DNA from: Pseudomonadota bacterium
GTDB lineage: Bacteria > Myxococcota_A > UBA9042
DNA: 41,471 bases
NCBI GenBank assembly: GCA_005792545.1
Contig: SXRM01000418.1
Location: 1 to 41,471, forward strand
Direction: 5' to 3'
The translations under genes were made by a program, and so were the position numbers. The notes beneath the pieces were generated by a model, which was not told where the DNA came from, searched no databases, and saw nothing but the letters and a program-made list of their open reading frames with translations. Shown one piece after another: positions 34,342-41,471 of this stretch (position 1 is its first letter; every line of letters starts with the position of its first letter).

Positions 34342-36321
34342 CTAATCCAACCGCCGCAGGGCATCGACCGGCGGCCGGCCCGCTGCGCGCTGCGCCGCCA
34401 GCCACGCCGCCACAAAGGCCAGCGCCACTGCGGACGCTGCGGCCAGCCCAAACGTCGCCGGTTCGGCGTGCACCGGCAGCCGCGAAATCAAGTAGACCTG
34501 CGGATCCAGCGGATACCCGACCGTGTCGAGCAGCCAGCAGGTCAAGCCGCCCACCAGCAAGCCAATCAGCGTGCCCAGCAGGCCGACCACTAGGCCCTGC
34601 AACAAAAACACCGCCGCCACAGAGCGCCGCGCCGCGCCCATCGCCCGCAAGATGGCAATCTCGCGCGCTCTTTCGTGCACGATGACCGCTTGGGTGCCGA
34701 CCACGTTGAGCGCCGCCACCAGCACGATGATGAACGGAAACAGTGACATCGCGACCTTCTGCATGCGCGCGGCGTCAAAGATGTTGCGGTTCATCTCTTG
34801 CCAGTCGATGACGCGGTACTGGCTGTGGCTGCGCAGCCGCAGCTCGCGCGCAGCTCGAACGCCGCCGGCCCAGCTGTCGACTGCAGCGACCGCATGCTGC
34901 GGCTTTTGCGCGGAAGAAGCCGCCCCGGCGAGTTTGGCTTGCAGGCCATTGGCCGACGTCAGCAACTCGCCCAGGTCGGCTGGGTCGAGCGCCGCCGTGT
35001 AGCGCTGCGCGTTGTCGGCCGCCAGGATCGGGTCCTGCACGCGCACTTCGACCCAGCGGGCGATGTCGCCGCGACCCAAAAAGCGCTGGGCGGCCACGAA
35101 GTCGACCAGCGCCAGCCGCTGATCGTGGTCGTGAAAGCCCGTGCGCACGATCGCCGCGATACGAAAGCGCCCAGACGCACTGCTGTCGCTGCCCTCGCTG
35201 CTGCGGTCCAGGCCGCGCAAGGGTGACACTGCGCGCACTTCGTCGCCGACCTGCACGCGCAGGCGCGCTGCCAGGCCCTCGCCCACCACCATCGCCGGCA
35301 GCTCTGCCGAAATCGGGTGCCAGCCCTCCACGCTCGCGATTTGCCGAGGTTTTCCGGCGGCTTGGGTCGTGACCCGCATCGTTCCGCCGTCTGCGCGCAC
35401 CACCGCGACCGCGGCCGCCATCGCCCCCAACTCCGGCGACGGCGCCGGCACCAAGGTCGCGTGGTCGCCGTGCAGCACCACCGCCGCGGTGCGACCCGAG
35501 TCCAGGGACAGTTCCTGGTCGAACTGCCGCTCGCCGTCGGTCCAGCGCAAGGTGTAACGGCCGGGCAGGGCCTCCCAGCTGCCTACCAGGCCACAGGACC
35601 GCCGCGGACCCGAGCGCATCGGCTCGGTCAGCTCCGGCGCTTTGAGCCAAACCGTGCCAGCGGTCGCCGTCGTCGGCTGGTCGCAGCGGCTGGCGTCAAA
35701 CACCAGCACGCCACCCAGGCTCGACCCGGTCGCGAGCACCGGCAGCCAATGCACGGTCGGTGGCGCGACCACAGCCAGGTGCCGTGCGCCCGCCACGCCG
35801 CGGTCGACCTGCAGCGCGCCCTCGACTAGCTTGTGGCGCGGGCCCTCGCCGCCCGCGTCGACTGCGCCTTGCACGACTGCGCCAGTGGGCAGGTTGCGCA
35901 GCGTCTCGGGCCCGACACCGCGCACGATGGCGCCTGCCCGTCCGCGGGCGGCCGACAGCATCATGTCGTCGTAGGTGGCGGGGCTGGCTGCCCGCACGTC
36001 GGGCACCCGACTGAGCTTGTCGACCACCGGCCGCCAGTCGCGCAGATCGACCCCGCGCTGCATGACCACCAGGTGCGGATAGCTGGCCAGGATGCGGTCT
36101 TGGAAGGCCACCTGAAAGCCGGTATTGACGGCGAGCACCACAATCAGCGCGCCGACGCCAAGCGCGATCCCGGCCACCGACAGCGCCGTCACCAACGACA
36201 AGTGGGTACTGCGCCGCGACTTGAGCAGCCGGCCGGCCAGGATCAGCTCAAACCAACGCTGGCCGATGGGGCCGGGGGCGGGGCGGGCGGTATGCGGGAG
36301 GGCTGGGTTCGACACGGCCAT
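34342..36321 (-). CDS. FtsX/LolC-LolE-family ABC transporter permease with enlarged periplasmic domain
   Basis: A 659-residue inner-membrane permease. The N-terminus FELILAGRLLKSRRSTHLSLV and membrane segment 1 (about residues 43-66) are typical of LolC/LolE. A large periplasmic (MacB_PCD-like) domain follows, then an FtsX domain with three membrane segments near the C-terminus (SLFPFIIVLVAALNVVGT, the cytoplasmic loop EIAILRAMGAARRSV, FLLQGLVVGLLGTLIGLLVGG, FGLAAASAVALAFVAAWLA). LolC/E are about 400 residues, so the periplasmic part is about 250 residues longer. Such permeases extract lipoproteins or act as MacB-like efflux; a LolD-type ATPase is expected but absent here. ATG 36321 is preferred; the frame extends to 36933 across a divergent lipoprotein gene. 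Confidence 0.85.
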   Translation of the reverse strand: MAVSNPALPHTARPAPGPIGQRWFELILAGRLLKSRRSTHLSLVTALSVAGIALGVGALIVVLAVNTGFQVAFQDRILASYPHLVVMQRGVDLRDWRPVVDKLSRVPDVRAASPATYDDMMLSAARGRAGAIVRGVGPETLRNLPTGAVVQGAVDAGGEGPRHKLVEGALQVDRGVAGARHLAVVAPPTVHWLPVLATGSSLGGVLVFDASRCDQPTTATAGTVWLKAPELTEPMRSGPRRSCGLVGSWEALPGRYTLRWTDGERQFDQELSLDSGRTAAVVLHGDHATLVPAPSPELGAMAAAVAVVRADGGTMRVTTQAAGKPRQIASVEGWHPISAELPAMVVGEGLAARLRVQVGDEVRAVSPLRGLDRSSEGSDSSASGRFRIAAIVRTGFHDHDQRLALVDFVAAQRFLGRGDIARWVEVRVQDPILAADNAQRYTAALDPADLGELLTSANGLQAKLAGAASSAQKPQHAVAAVDSWAGGVRAARELRLRSHSQYRVIDWQEMNRNIFDAARMQKVAMSLFPFIIVLVAALNVVGTQAVIVHERAREIAILRAMGAARRSVAAVFLLQGLVVGLLGTLIGLLVGGLTCWLLDTVGYPLDPQVYLISRLPVHAEPATFGLAAASAVALAFVAAWLAAQRAAGRPPVDALRRLD

Positions 36322-36412
36322 CTGCGGGTGCCCGATTGACGACGCGAGCCCCTTTGGCGACCCTGTCGCCGACGGCCGGACCTTGCCACGGGCGTCCGGG
36401 AGACGCAAGCTC

Positions 36413-38131
36413 ATGGCGGATTTCTCAACCCCGCGCCGCGGTTGGCGATGGCCGGTCCTGTGCGGGCTGGTCGTGGCTGTGGCCTGCGGCGACCCGCCGT
36501 TGGCGCCGGCCAGCACGGACTCGGCGTCCGGGGCGCTCGCGGACTTTGCCGCGGGCGGCCTGGATGGCGGCGAGGTGGGAGCCCAGGCCGACGCCGCCAA
36601 GCCCGAAACGGCAGACAGCGGCGCCACTGCCCCGGACGCAACAGTGGACGCCGATGGGCTTGCGGCCGATGCTCCGACCACGCCTGATGCCGCAATCGCT
36701 GACACGGACGCCACCGCGGTGGGCGCCGACGCAGGTCTCGCGGATTTCGCCCTGGTTGCGAGCGACCCGCCGGCCGGTACCGCAGGCCTGCCGGCCAGCT
36801 TCTCGATCAAGCTCACGTTTTCGGTCGACATCAAAGCCGCTTCGGCCACCAAGAACACCATCGCGGTCACCACCAACGGTGGCGTACCGCTGCCGTGCAA
36901 GTTCTCGACCGCTGGCAACCTGCTGACCATCACGCCAACCGTGGCTGCGCCCTTTGCCAGCCGCGTCGACGTGGTGCTTGGGACGCTGTTGCAGTCTTAC
37001 CAGGGTGTGCCGATCCAAGAGACGGCGCTGCGCTGGTACACCGCCGACTGGCCCGACCAGACGGGCTACGGGCAACTCGCCGAGCGGTTTGCGCCCAGCG
37101 TCCGGCAGGCGATTGGCGGTCAGCACGACTACCTGCGCGCCCCAGACTTCGACGGCGACTGGAACCTGGCCAACAACCCCAAGAACGCAGCCGACAAGCC
37201 GGCGCTCGCTCAGGTCGCGTGGTCGGCCACGGAGACGCGCTCGCACTTGTACCTGACCTACCTGTTCTACTGGCCGGCGCGGTCGGCGGTCCCGCCTGGC
37301 GTGGGGTTTGACAACGACAGCGCCGGCGCCATGGTGGTCGTGGATCGCAAGACCCAGCTGCCGGTGGCGTTGCAGACCTTTTTCAAGGCCAAGAGCGACG
37401 AGCAGGCCTGGCTGTGGACGACCACCGAAGCTGGCTGGCCGACCAAGAGCAAGTTCATCCGCGCTGTGGTGCCGCGCGACCAGCTGTTCGAGGTGGCGGA
37501 TGCCGCCGCCTGCAGCGATCCCAAGGCTGCAACGTGCAAGCGCCGCTATCCCGCGTACCTGACGGCCGGCAACCACCAGAGCTGCGTGTGGACGGACAAC
37601 GGCGAAATGGCCGACCAGCAGTGCGTGCTCAACGCGACGGTCAAGGCCGCGCTCAAGGTCGTGCAGTACCAGCCGGGCGCGCTCGCAACCGCTGCTTTGC
37701 TGCCAGAGGCCTACGCCACCTACGCGCTGGCGCCGATGCTGACCACCTGGTGGCCGCGCCGCGACGAGGCCGGGCCGCTTGCGCCATTCGTCGATACCCA
37801 GTTCACCTACGTGCCGCCGCAGAGTCGGCCGGCGGGCCCCGCGTATGGCCTGGGCTCCAAGCTGGTGTCGGCCACCAGCGACGATTTCGCACGGCCGCCG
37901 TGGGCCTGGCGCTGGAAGCCGGGCACGTTGTCGGCGAGCTACTACGACCTGCCGCGCGGTGTGGCGTTTCTCGATCCCGCCTGGCAGCTGTGGCACCGAC
38001 TGGGCGGCGAGACCGCTGGCGTGGTCAAGTGGAGCGATGCGAGCAAGACCGGGTTTTCGACGGACTACTGCTTCAACGCCTTCTTGGGCATTGACGTGCG
38101 GCAGAGCGAGGCGTGCCTGGCCGGGTTGTGA
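36413..38131 (+). CDS. Lipoprotein with Ig-like (Big_5-type) domain and Vps62-like region
   Basis: A 572-residue lipoprotein. Signal MADFSTPRRGWRW plus a hydrophobic stretch ends in the lipobox AVAC (Cys25). A linker of about 85 residues rich in Ala, Asp and Thr follows. Next comes an Ig-like module similar to the Big_5 type (VASDPPAGTAGLPASFSI, LTITPTVAAPFASRVDVVLG). The C-terminal 370 residues contain HDYLRAPDFDGDWNLANN, YLTYLFYWPARS and NDSAGAMVVVD, which faintly recall Vps62-like proteins; I hold this loosely. Cysteines late in the protein (DAAACSDPKAATCK, NHQSCVW, YCFNAF, EACLAGL) suggest disulfides. ATG 36413 has GGGAGA about 9 nt upstream and is divergent from the LolC/E-like permease gene. 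Cell-surface location likely; no enzymatic motif seen. Confidence 0.7.
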   Translation: MADFSTPRRGWRWPVLCGLVVAVACGDPPLAPASTDSASGALADFAAGGLDGGEVGAQADAAKPETADSGATAPDATVDADGLAADAPTTPDAAIADTDATAVGADAGLADFALVASDPPAGTAGLPASFSIKLTFSVDIKAASATKNTIAVTTNGGVPLPCKFSTAGNLLTITPTVAAPFASRVDVVLGTLLQSYQGVPIQETALRWYTADWPDQTGYGQLAERFAPSVRQAIGGQHDYLRAPDFDGDWNLANNPKNAADKPALAQVAWSATETRSHLYLTYLFYWPARSAVPPGVGFDNDSAGAMVVVDRKTQLPVALQTFFKAKSDEQAWLWTTTEAGWPTKSKFIRAVVPRDQLFEVADAAACSDPKAATCKRRYPAYLTAGNHQSCVWTDNGEMADQQCVLNATVKAALKVVQYQPGALATAALLPEAYATYALAPMLTTWWPRRDEAGPLAPFVDTQFTYVPPQSRPAGPAYGLGSKLVSATSDDFARPPWAWRWKPGTLSASYYDLPRGVAFLDPAWQLWHRLGGETAGVVKWSDASKTGFSTDYCFNAFLGIDVRQSEACLAGL

Positions 38132-38159
38132 CGAGGCATTGCCGTCGACGCGGCGGAAC

Positions 38160-38207
38160 CTGAGCCTGAGCCTGAGCCTGATTCTGAGCCTGGACCTGAC
38201 CCTGAAC
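38160..38207 (+). repeat. CTGAGC-type hexanucleotide repeat between genes
   Basis: Eight consecutive six-base CTG units lie just after a lipoprotein gene: CTGAGC three times, CTGATT, CTGAGC, CTGGAC, CTGACC, CTGAAC. It is noncoding here. Related repeats are coding in the ACC (8797-8853) and FAS (19191-19256) genes. Confidence 0.8.
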
Positions 38208-38259
38208 CCAAGCAAGAGCCAGCGCTCGTCGCAGCGCCTGCCCCATGCCAGCCCGGCCA

Positions 38260-38287
38260 TTGACACCGCCCCCCACGGGTCTAAGGT
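38260..38287 (+). promoter_or_regulatory. Candidate promoter of the SerA-like gene
   Basis: A perfect -35 hexamer TTGACA (38260-38265) is followed after 16 bases by a weak -10 TAAGGT (38282-38287). Transcription would start about 40 nt before the ATG at 38333. By-eye match. Confidence 0.4.
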
Positions 38288-38332
38288 ATCGCCGCCCGGA
38301 ATTTCTGCCCGGGCCCGCGCCCGGAGTCCAAA

Positions 38333-39292
38333 ATGTCGCTTTGTGCCCTGGTCAGCGACCCCATCGCCGCTGAAGGTGTGCAGGTCTTGCAGCAGTCGGG
38401 CCTGTTCGATCGCGTCGACGTCAAGACCGGTCTGCCGGGCGCCGAATTGCGCGCAATCCTGCCCGAGTACGACGCGCTGCTGGTGCGATCGATGACCAAG
38501 GTGCGCGCCGACGAGTTTGCCTGTGCGCCGCGCCTCAAGGTGGTCGGCCGCGCTGGCGCCGGCGTGGACAACGTCGACGTCAAGGCCGCCACCGCCAACC
38601 ACACGCTGGTCATGAATACGCCCGGCGGCAACAACAACGCGGTGGCCGAGCTGGTGCTCGGCTTCTTGTTTGCGTTGGCGCGCGGTCTGCCAGACGCCAC
38701 CCACTCGACCCGCGCCGGTCAGTGGGAGAAGTCGCGATTTGTCGGTCGCGAGATCGAGGGCAGGACGCTCGGCATCGTCGGCATGGGCGCCATCGGCCGC
38801 ATCGTCGCGCGCAAGGCCGACGCGCTGGGCATGAAGGTCATCGGCCACGATCCCGGGTTGGACGACGCGCGCATCGCGGCATTGGGGGCCGAGCCGCGCT
38901 CGTTCGACGCGCTGCTGGCCCAAAGTGACGCTATCACCGTGCACGTGCCGCTCTTGCCGCAGACCCGCGGTCTGTTTGGCGCGGCCGCGTTCGCCAAGTG
39001 CAAGCCCGGGGCGTGGCTGGTCCATGCGGCGCGCGGCGGCATCGTGGTCGAGGCCGACCTGTTGGCGGCGCTAGACAGCGGCCAGATTGGCGCCGCGGCG
39101 CTCGACGTCTTCGTCGAAGAGCCGGTGCCGGCAGATCACCCGCTGCTGCGCCACCCCAATGTCCTGGCGACACCGCACATTGGCGCCAGCACCCGCGAGG
39201 CCCAGGACAAGGTCGGCGTGCAAATCGCCCACCAGGTCGTGCGCTACCTGCGCGACGGCGTGGCCGAGAACGCCGTCAACACCGTGGCCTAG
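38333..39292 (+). CDS. serA: D-3-phosphoglycerate dehydrogenase-like 2-hydroxyacid dehydrogenase (short form)
   Basis: A 319-residue NAD-dependent dehydrogenase of the SerA group, the first step of serine synthesis from 3-phosphoglycerate. Signatures: VRSMTKVRADEFACAPRLKV, VGRAGAGVDNVDVKAAT and MNTPGGNN in the substrate domain, the dinucleotide motif GMGAIGRIVARKADAL, and the catalytic triad Arg234 (AARGGI), Glu263 (VFVEEP), His282 (TPHIGAST). It lacks the C-terminal ACT regulatory domain of full-length SerA (about 400-530 residues), so allosteric serine inhibition is not expected. GGAG lies about 8 nt before ATG 38333. It is a single gene, followed by two MITE-like elements. Other hydroxyacid substrates cannot be ruled out. 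Confidence 0.88.
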   Translation: MSLCALVSDPIAAEGVQVLQQSGLFDRVDVKTGLPGAELRAILPEYDALLVRSMTKVRADEFACAPRLKVVGRAGAGVDNVDVKAATANHTLVMNTPGGNNNAVAELVLGFLFALARGLPDATHSTRAGQWEKSRFVGREIEGRTLGIVGMGAIGRIVARKADALGMKVIGHDPGLDDARIAALGAEPRSFDALLAQSDAITVHVPLLPQTRGLFGAAAFAKCKPGAWLVHAARGGIVVEADLLAALDSGQIGAAALDVFVEEPVPADHPLLRHPNVLATPHIGASTREAQDKVGVQIAHQVVRYLRDGVAENAVNTVA

Positions 39293-39297
39293 TCTAA

Positions 39298-39473
39298 GAG
39301 GGTGTTTACATTCAAACACCTGCTGCGCGTAACCATGCATCCCGCCAAGCTTTGTTGTCGGCCCTGTTCCTCCCTGCGGCGCACCGCGAGTGCGCCTCAG
39401 TCGTCACAGTGCCTCCGCCTCGCTTTGCGGGCGCCTGATTCCGCTCGCTGCGGCGATGTAGGTAAACACCCTC
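39298..39473. mobile_element. MITE-like element A (176 bp) with 12-bp terminal inverted repeats and TAA duplication
   Basis: The ends are GAGGGTGTTTAC (39298-39309) and its exact reverse complement (39462-39473). TAA occurs directly outside on both sides (39295-39297 and 39474-39476), as expected for a 3-bp target duplication of the TNA kind seen with some IS5-type elements. It contains no coding gene. Inside are a left-end hairpin GGTGTTT/AAACACC (39301-39307 and 39314-39320) and a hairpin GGCGCAC-cgcga-GTGCGCC (39378-39396). It resembles element B, which follows directly. Confidence 0.7.
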
Positions 39474-39476
39474 TAA

Positions 39477-39674
39477 GAGCGTGTATTCAAAAGAACGCCG
39501 ACTGCGGCTCACGCGTCGATGAGTTCGCAGGACTCATCGACCCCGGCATGCGTTGTTGCTCCTTGTGCCCTCCCTGCGGCGTGCCGCAAGCACGCCTCAG
39601 TCGGTCCCCGCGTCGCGCCGCGCCTTCCGGGCGCCTCATGACCCTCGTGTCCGGCATAGTATGAACACACCCTC
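39477..39674. mobile_element. MITE-like element B (198 bp), second copy in tandem
   Basis: The left end GAGCGTGTATTCA and the reverse complement of the right end GAGGGTGTGTTCA match at 11 of 13 positions. The left flank TAA is shared with element A; the right flank is CAA. It contains the same central block as A (TCCCTGCGGCG at 39571, exactly 200 bp after A's copy) with the hairpin GGCGTGC-cgcaa-GCACGCC (39578-39596), plus a 9-bp hairpin TCGATGAGT/ACTCATCGA (39516-39540). Its right terminus lies just before the radical-SAM-like gene. Confidence 0.65.
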
Positions 39675-39702
39675 CAAACCGATCCGCCCATCCGAGGTCG
39701 CC

Positions 39703-40644
39703 GTGGCGCACCCCCAGCAACTCATCGGCCTTGGCATCGATACCTGCAGCGCGTGTCCGCACCCGTGGCCGGTCGGCGTGTGCCCGCTGTGCGCGCCAGG
39801 CCCGATGGCGCCGCCGCCCGACAACGCCGGCCATCCGGCAGCCGACACCGACGTCGAGACGGCGCTGTTGCGCGGCCTGCGCATGACGCCCCCGTTGCTG
39901 ATTTTGCGCGGCGGCGAGTGCCTGCTGCGCGAAAACGCGCTGGAGTTGCTGACCGCATGCCGCCAGTCTGGCGTTGCGCGGGTCGAAGTCTGGACCGCGG
40001 GTCCGCTGCTGGGTCGGCCGCGGTTCGCGCAAGCCATCCACAAGGCGGGCGCCACCGACGTGGGTGTGCTCTTGTTTGGCGACACCGCCGAGGGCCACGA
40101 CTACGTCGCGGGTGCCGCCGGCCACTTTGCCCGCGTGCTGACCGGTGTGCAGCGCGCACGCGCGGCGGGCTTGGGTGTGCGGCTGCTGGTTCCGGTGCTG
40201 CGTCCGACTTTTCGCGGCCTGGTGGGCGTGGTGCGCAAGGCCATTCCGGCTGGCGTCAAGGGCCTGTACCTGTGGGCGCCGCCCGGACCCGACCGCAGCG
40301 CGCATCCGCTGCTGGCGCCGCTGCCGCTGGTCGCCTCGTACGTCCAGGCGGCAGTCCAGCTGGCGCGCACCGCCGGCATGGACGTGCGCACCGAAGGCCT
40401 GCCCGCCTGCCACTTGGGGCCGCACGCGGGGCTCGCCGTCGCCAGCATGCCGGCGATTTCAGCTGGTCCCGTGCAGTCGGGCGAGCTGCCGCATGCGTTC
40501 GGGCCGCCTTGCGCGGCGTGCACCTGGCAAGGCCGCTGCGCCGGCCTGCCGCAGCCGCGCATCGACGAGCACGGCTGGGTCGGCACCGCGGCGCGCAGCG
40601 ACCCCGCGCAACTGCCGAATCTGCCGGCGCGGGTCGCGGGCTGA
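39703..40644 (+). CDS. Radical-SAM-like TIM-barrel protein with atypical N-terminal cysteines
   Basis: A 313-residue protein. The N-terminus has Cys15, Cys18, Cys27 and Cys30 ([16 protein letters not shown]), spaced CX2C-X8-CX2C as in a zinc ribbon or rubredoxin rather than the usual radical-SAM CX3CX2C. The body follows radical-SAM layout: [19 protein letters not shown] (like TGGEPLL), [56 protein letters not shown]. The C-terminus Cys270, Cys273 and Cys279 ([10 protein letters not shown], then DEHGW) looks like an auxiliary Fe-S cluster site. GTG 39703 is preferred because GAGG lies 6 nt upstream; the in-frame ATG 39661 falls inside the MITE-like element. Activity and substrate unknown. glpK follows after 85 bp. 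Confidence 0.65.
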   Translation: MAHPQQLIGLGIDTCSACPHPWPVGVCPLCAPGPMAPPPDNAGHPAADTDVETALLRGLRMTPPLLILRGGECLLRENALELLTACRQSGVARVEVWTAGPLLGRPRFAQAIHKAGATDVGVLLFGDTAEGHDYVAGAAGHFARVLTGVQRARAAGLGVRLLVPVLRPTFRGLVGVVRKAIPAGVKGLYLWAPPGPDRSAHPLLAPLPLVASYVQAAVQLARTAGMDVRTEGLPACHLGPHAGLAVASMPAISAGPVQSGELPHAFGPPCAACTWQGRCAGLPQPRIDEHGWVGTAARSDPAQLPNLPARVAG

Positions 40645-40729
40645 GCGTCGCCTTTCGCCAGTTGCCATCCGCACCACCAGATTGCCACAATCGCGGCCGC
40701 TGCCGCCCCTGCGCCCGTGGAGTTGCCCC

Positions 40730-41471
40730 GTGACTGCCCAGTACTTGCTCGCCCTGGACCAGGGCACCACTGGTTCGACCGCGCTCGTCATCGACCGCAA
40801 CCTGCGCGTTATCGGTAAGGTCAACCAGGAGTTCGCCCAGATCTACCCCAAACCGGGCTGGGTCGAGCACGACCCGGAGGCCATCTGGGCGTCGATCGTG
40901 GCCGCCATCCGCGGCGTGCTGACCGCGACCGGCATCGATCCGGCCGGCATCGCCGGCAGCGGTATCACCAACCAGCGCGAGACTACTGTGGTGTGGGATC
41001 GCGCGACCGGCAAGCCCATCGCCAACGCCATCGTGTGGCAATGCAGGCGTACGGCCGACGTCTGCGACGCGCTCAAGGCCCAACCAGGCACCGAGACCCT
41101 GGTCCGCCAGCGCACCGGCTTGCCCATCGACGCCTACTTTTCCGGCACCAAGGCCGCGTGGTTGCTCGACCACACGCCAGGCGCACGTGCGGCGGCCGAG
41201 CGCGGCGAACTGGCGATGGGCACCGTCGACTCGATGCTGGTCTGGCGCCTGACCGGTGGCGCGGTTCACGTCACCGACCCGTCTAACGCCTCGCGCACCA
41301 TGCTCTACGACATCACGGCCCGCGCCTGGAGTCAGGAGCTCTGCGACCTGCTGCGAGTGCCGCGCGGGCTGCTGCCCCAAGTGCAGCCGAGCGCCCATGT
41401 CTACGGCCACACCGTCGGCGTGCCGGGCCTGCCTGACGGCATTCCGATTGCCGGTATCGCCGGTGACCAGC
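40730..41471 (+). CDS. glpK: Glycerol kinase, N-terminal part (cut by window edge)
   Basis: The visible 247 residues are the start of glycerol kinase, which phosphorylates glycerol to glycerol-3-phosphate with ATP. Clear signatures: [19 protein letters not shown] at the start, [78 protein letters not shown], and [16 protein letters not shown]. The start is GTG 40730 with GGAG about 8 nt upstream. The rest of the enzyme (about 250 residues) lies beyond the window. A link to lipid metabolism exists in general, but no glpF or glpD is visible here. Confidence 0.95.
   Translation, partial: MTAQYLLALDQGTTGSTALVIDRNLRVIGKVNQEFAQIYPKPGWVEHDPEAIWASIVAAIRGVLTATGIDPAGIAGSGITNQRETTVVWDRATGKPIANAIVWQCRRTADVCDALKAQPGTETLVRQRTGLPIDAYFSGTKAAWLLDHTPGARAAAERGELAMGTVDSMLVWRLTGGAVHVTDPSNASRTMLYDITARAWSQELCDLLRVPRGLLPQVQPSAHVYGHTVGVPGLPDGIPIAGIAGDQ

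Noticed and set aside
36322-36933. N-terminal extension of the LolC/E-like permease frame up to 36933
   Set aside because: It is the reverse of the lipoprotein's signal and Ala/Asp/Thr linker; the permease N-terminus fits the family from ATG 36321.
38160-38207. Possible CRISPR array at the hexanucleotide repeat
   Set aside because: Units are six bases with no spacers, so it is a simple tandem repeat.
36425-39025. Long minus-strand open frame (866 codons) opposite the Ig-like lipoprotein and SerA-like genes
   Set aside because: It spans two clear plus-strand genes and the hexanucleotide repeat, and its composition is that of a shadow frame.

Overview
The window is very GC-rich DNA packed with protein genes. 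No rRNA, tRNA or CRISPR array was seen. Lipoproteins whose mature N-termini are Asp/Ala/Thr-rich linkers, a polyhydroxyalkanoate-type protein, a formylglycine-generating-enzyme-like lipoprotein and a LolC/E-like permease suggest a Gram-negative, Myxococcota/Bradymonadota-like ('deltaproteobacterial') genome. This assignment is an inference from gene content, not from a marker gene.

Left part (1-8.8 kb). A leftward operon (PHA-type small protein, exported hypothetical protein, MoxR ATPase cut by the window edge) is divergent from a rightward operon (DUF58 protein, TgpA-like transglutaminase, hypothetical protein, degenerate family-4 uracil-DNA-glycosylase-like protein). MoxR, DUF58 and transglutaminase genes usually sit together, so this looks like one functional group around a shared promoter region. 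Next comes a broken AlbA_2 gene joined tail-to-tail to a broken small gene.

Centre (8.2-24.9 kb). This is a fatty-acid-synthesis block, all leftward: a giant type I fatty acid synthase (AT-ER-DH-MPT-ACP-KR-KS in one chain), an overlapping acpS, then, beyond an oppositely oriented Uma2 nuclease gene, a 1,732-residue single-chain acyl-CoA carboxylase and an abutting TetR regulator. The carboxylase could supply malonyl-CoA, AcpS would load the FAS carrier domain, and the TetR protein may control the block. A TetR-operator-like palindrome lies just upstream of the FAS gene. The fas-acpS order matches the mycobacterial one.

Right part (25-41.5 kb). There is a GH36-like lipoprotein, a lipoprotein with a serine-hydrolase motif, a decayed hipBA pair, and a lower-GC four-gene leftward operon joined by 4-nt overlaps (two unrecognised small proteins, a membrane-anchored TIM-barrel glycosidase-like protein, an FGE-like lipoprotein). 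Then come an exported hydrolase-fold-like protein and a LolC/E-like permease (leftward), a lipoprotein with an Ig-like domain, a short SerA-like dehydrogenase, two tandem MITE-like elements, a radical-SAM-like protein with unusual cysteines, and the start of glpK.

Repeats. A hexanucleotide repeat (CTGNNC-type) appears at three distant places: in the ACC gene, in the FAS gene in another reading phase, and between genes. Gaps between genes are mostly under 260 bp. The only longer one, 39293-39702, is filled by the two MITE-like elements. The gap 29908-30166 shows nothing I recognise.
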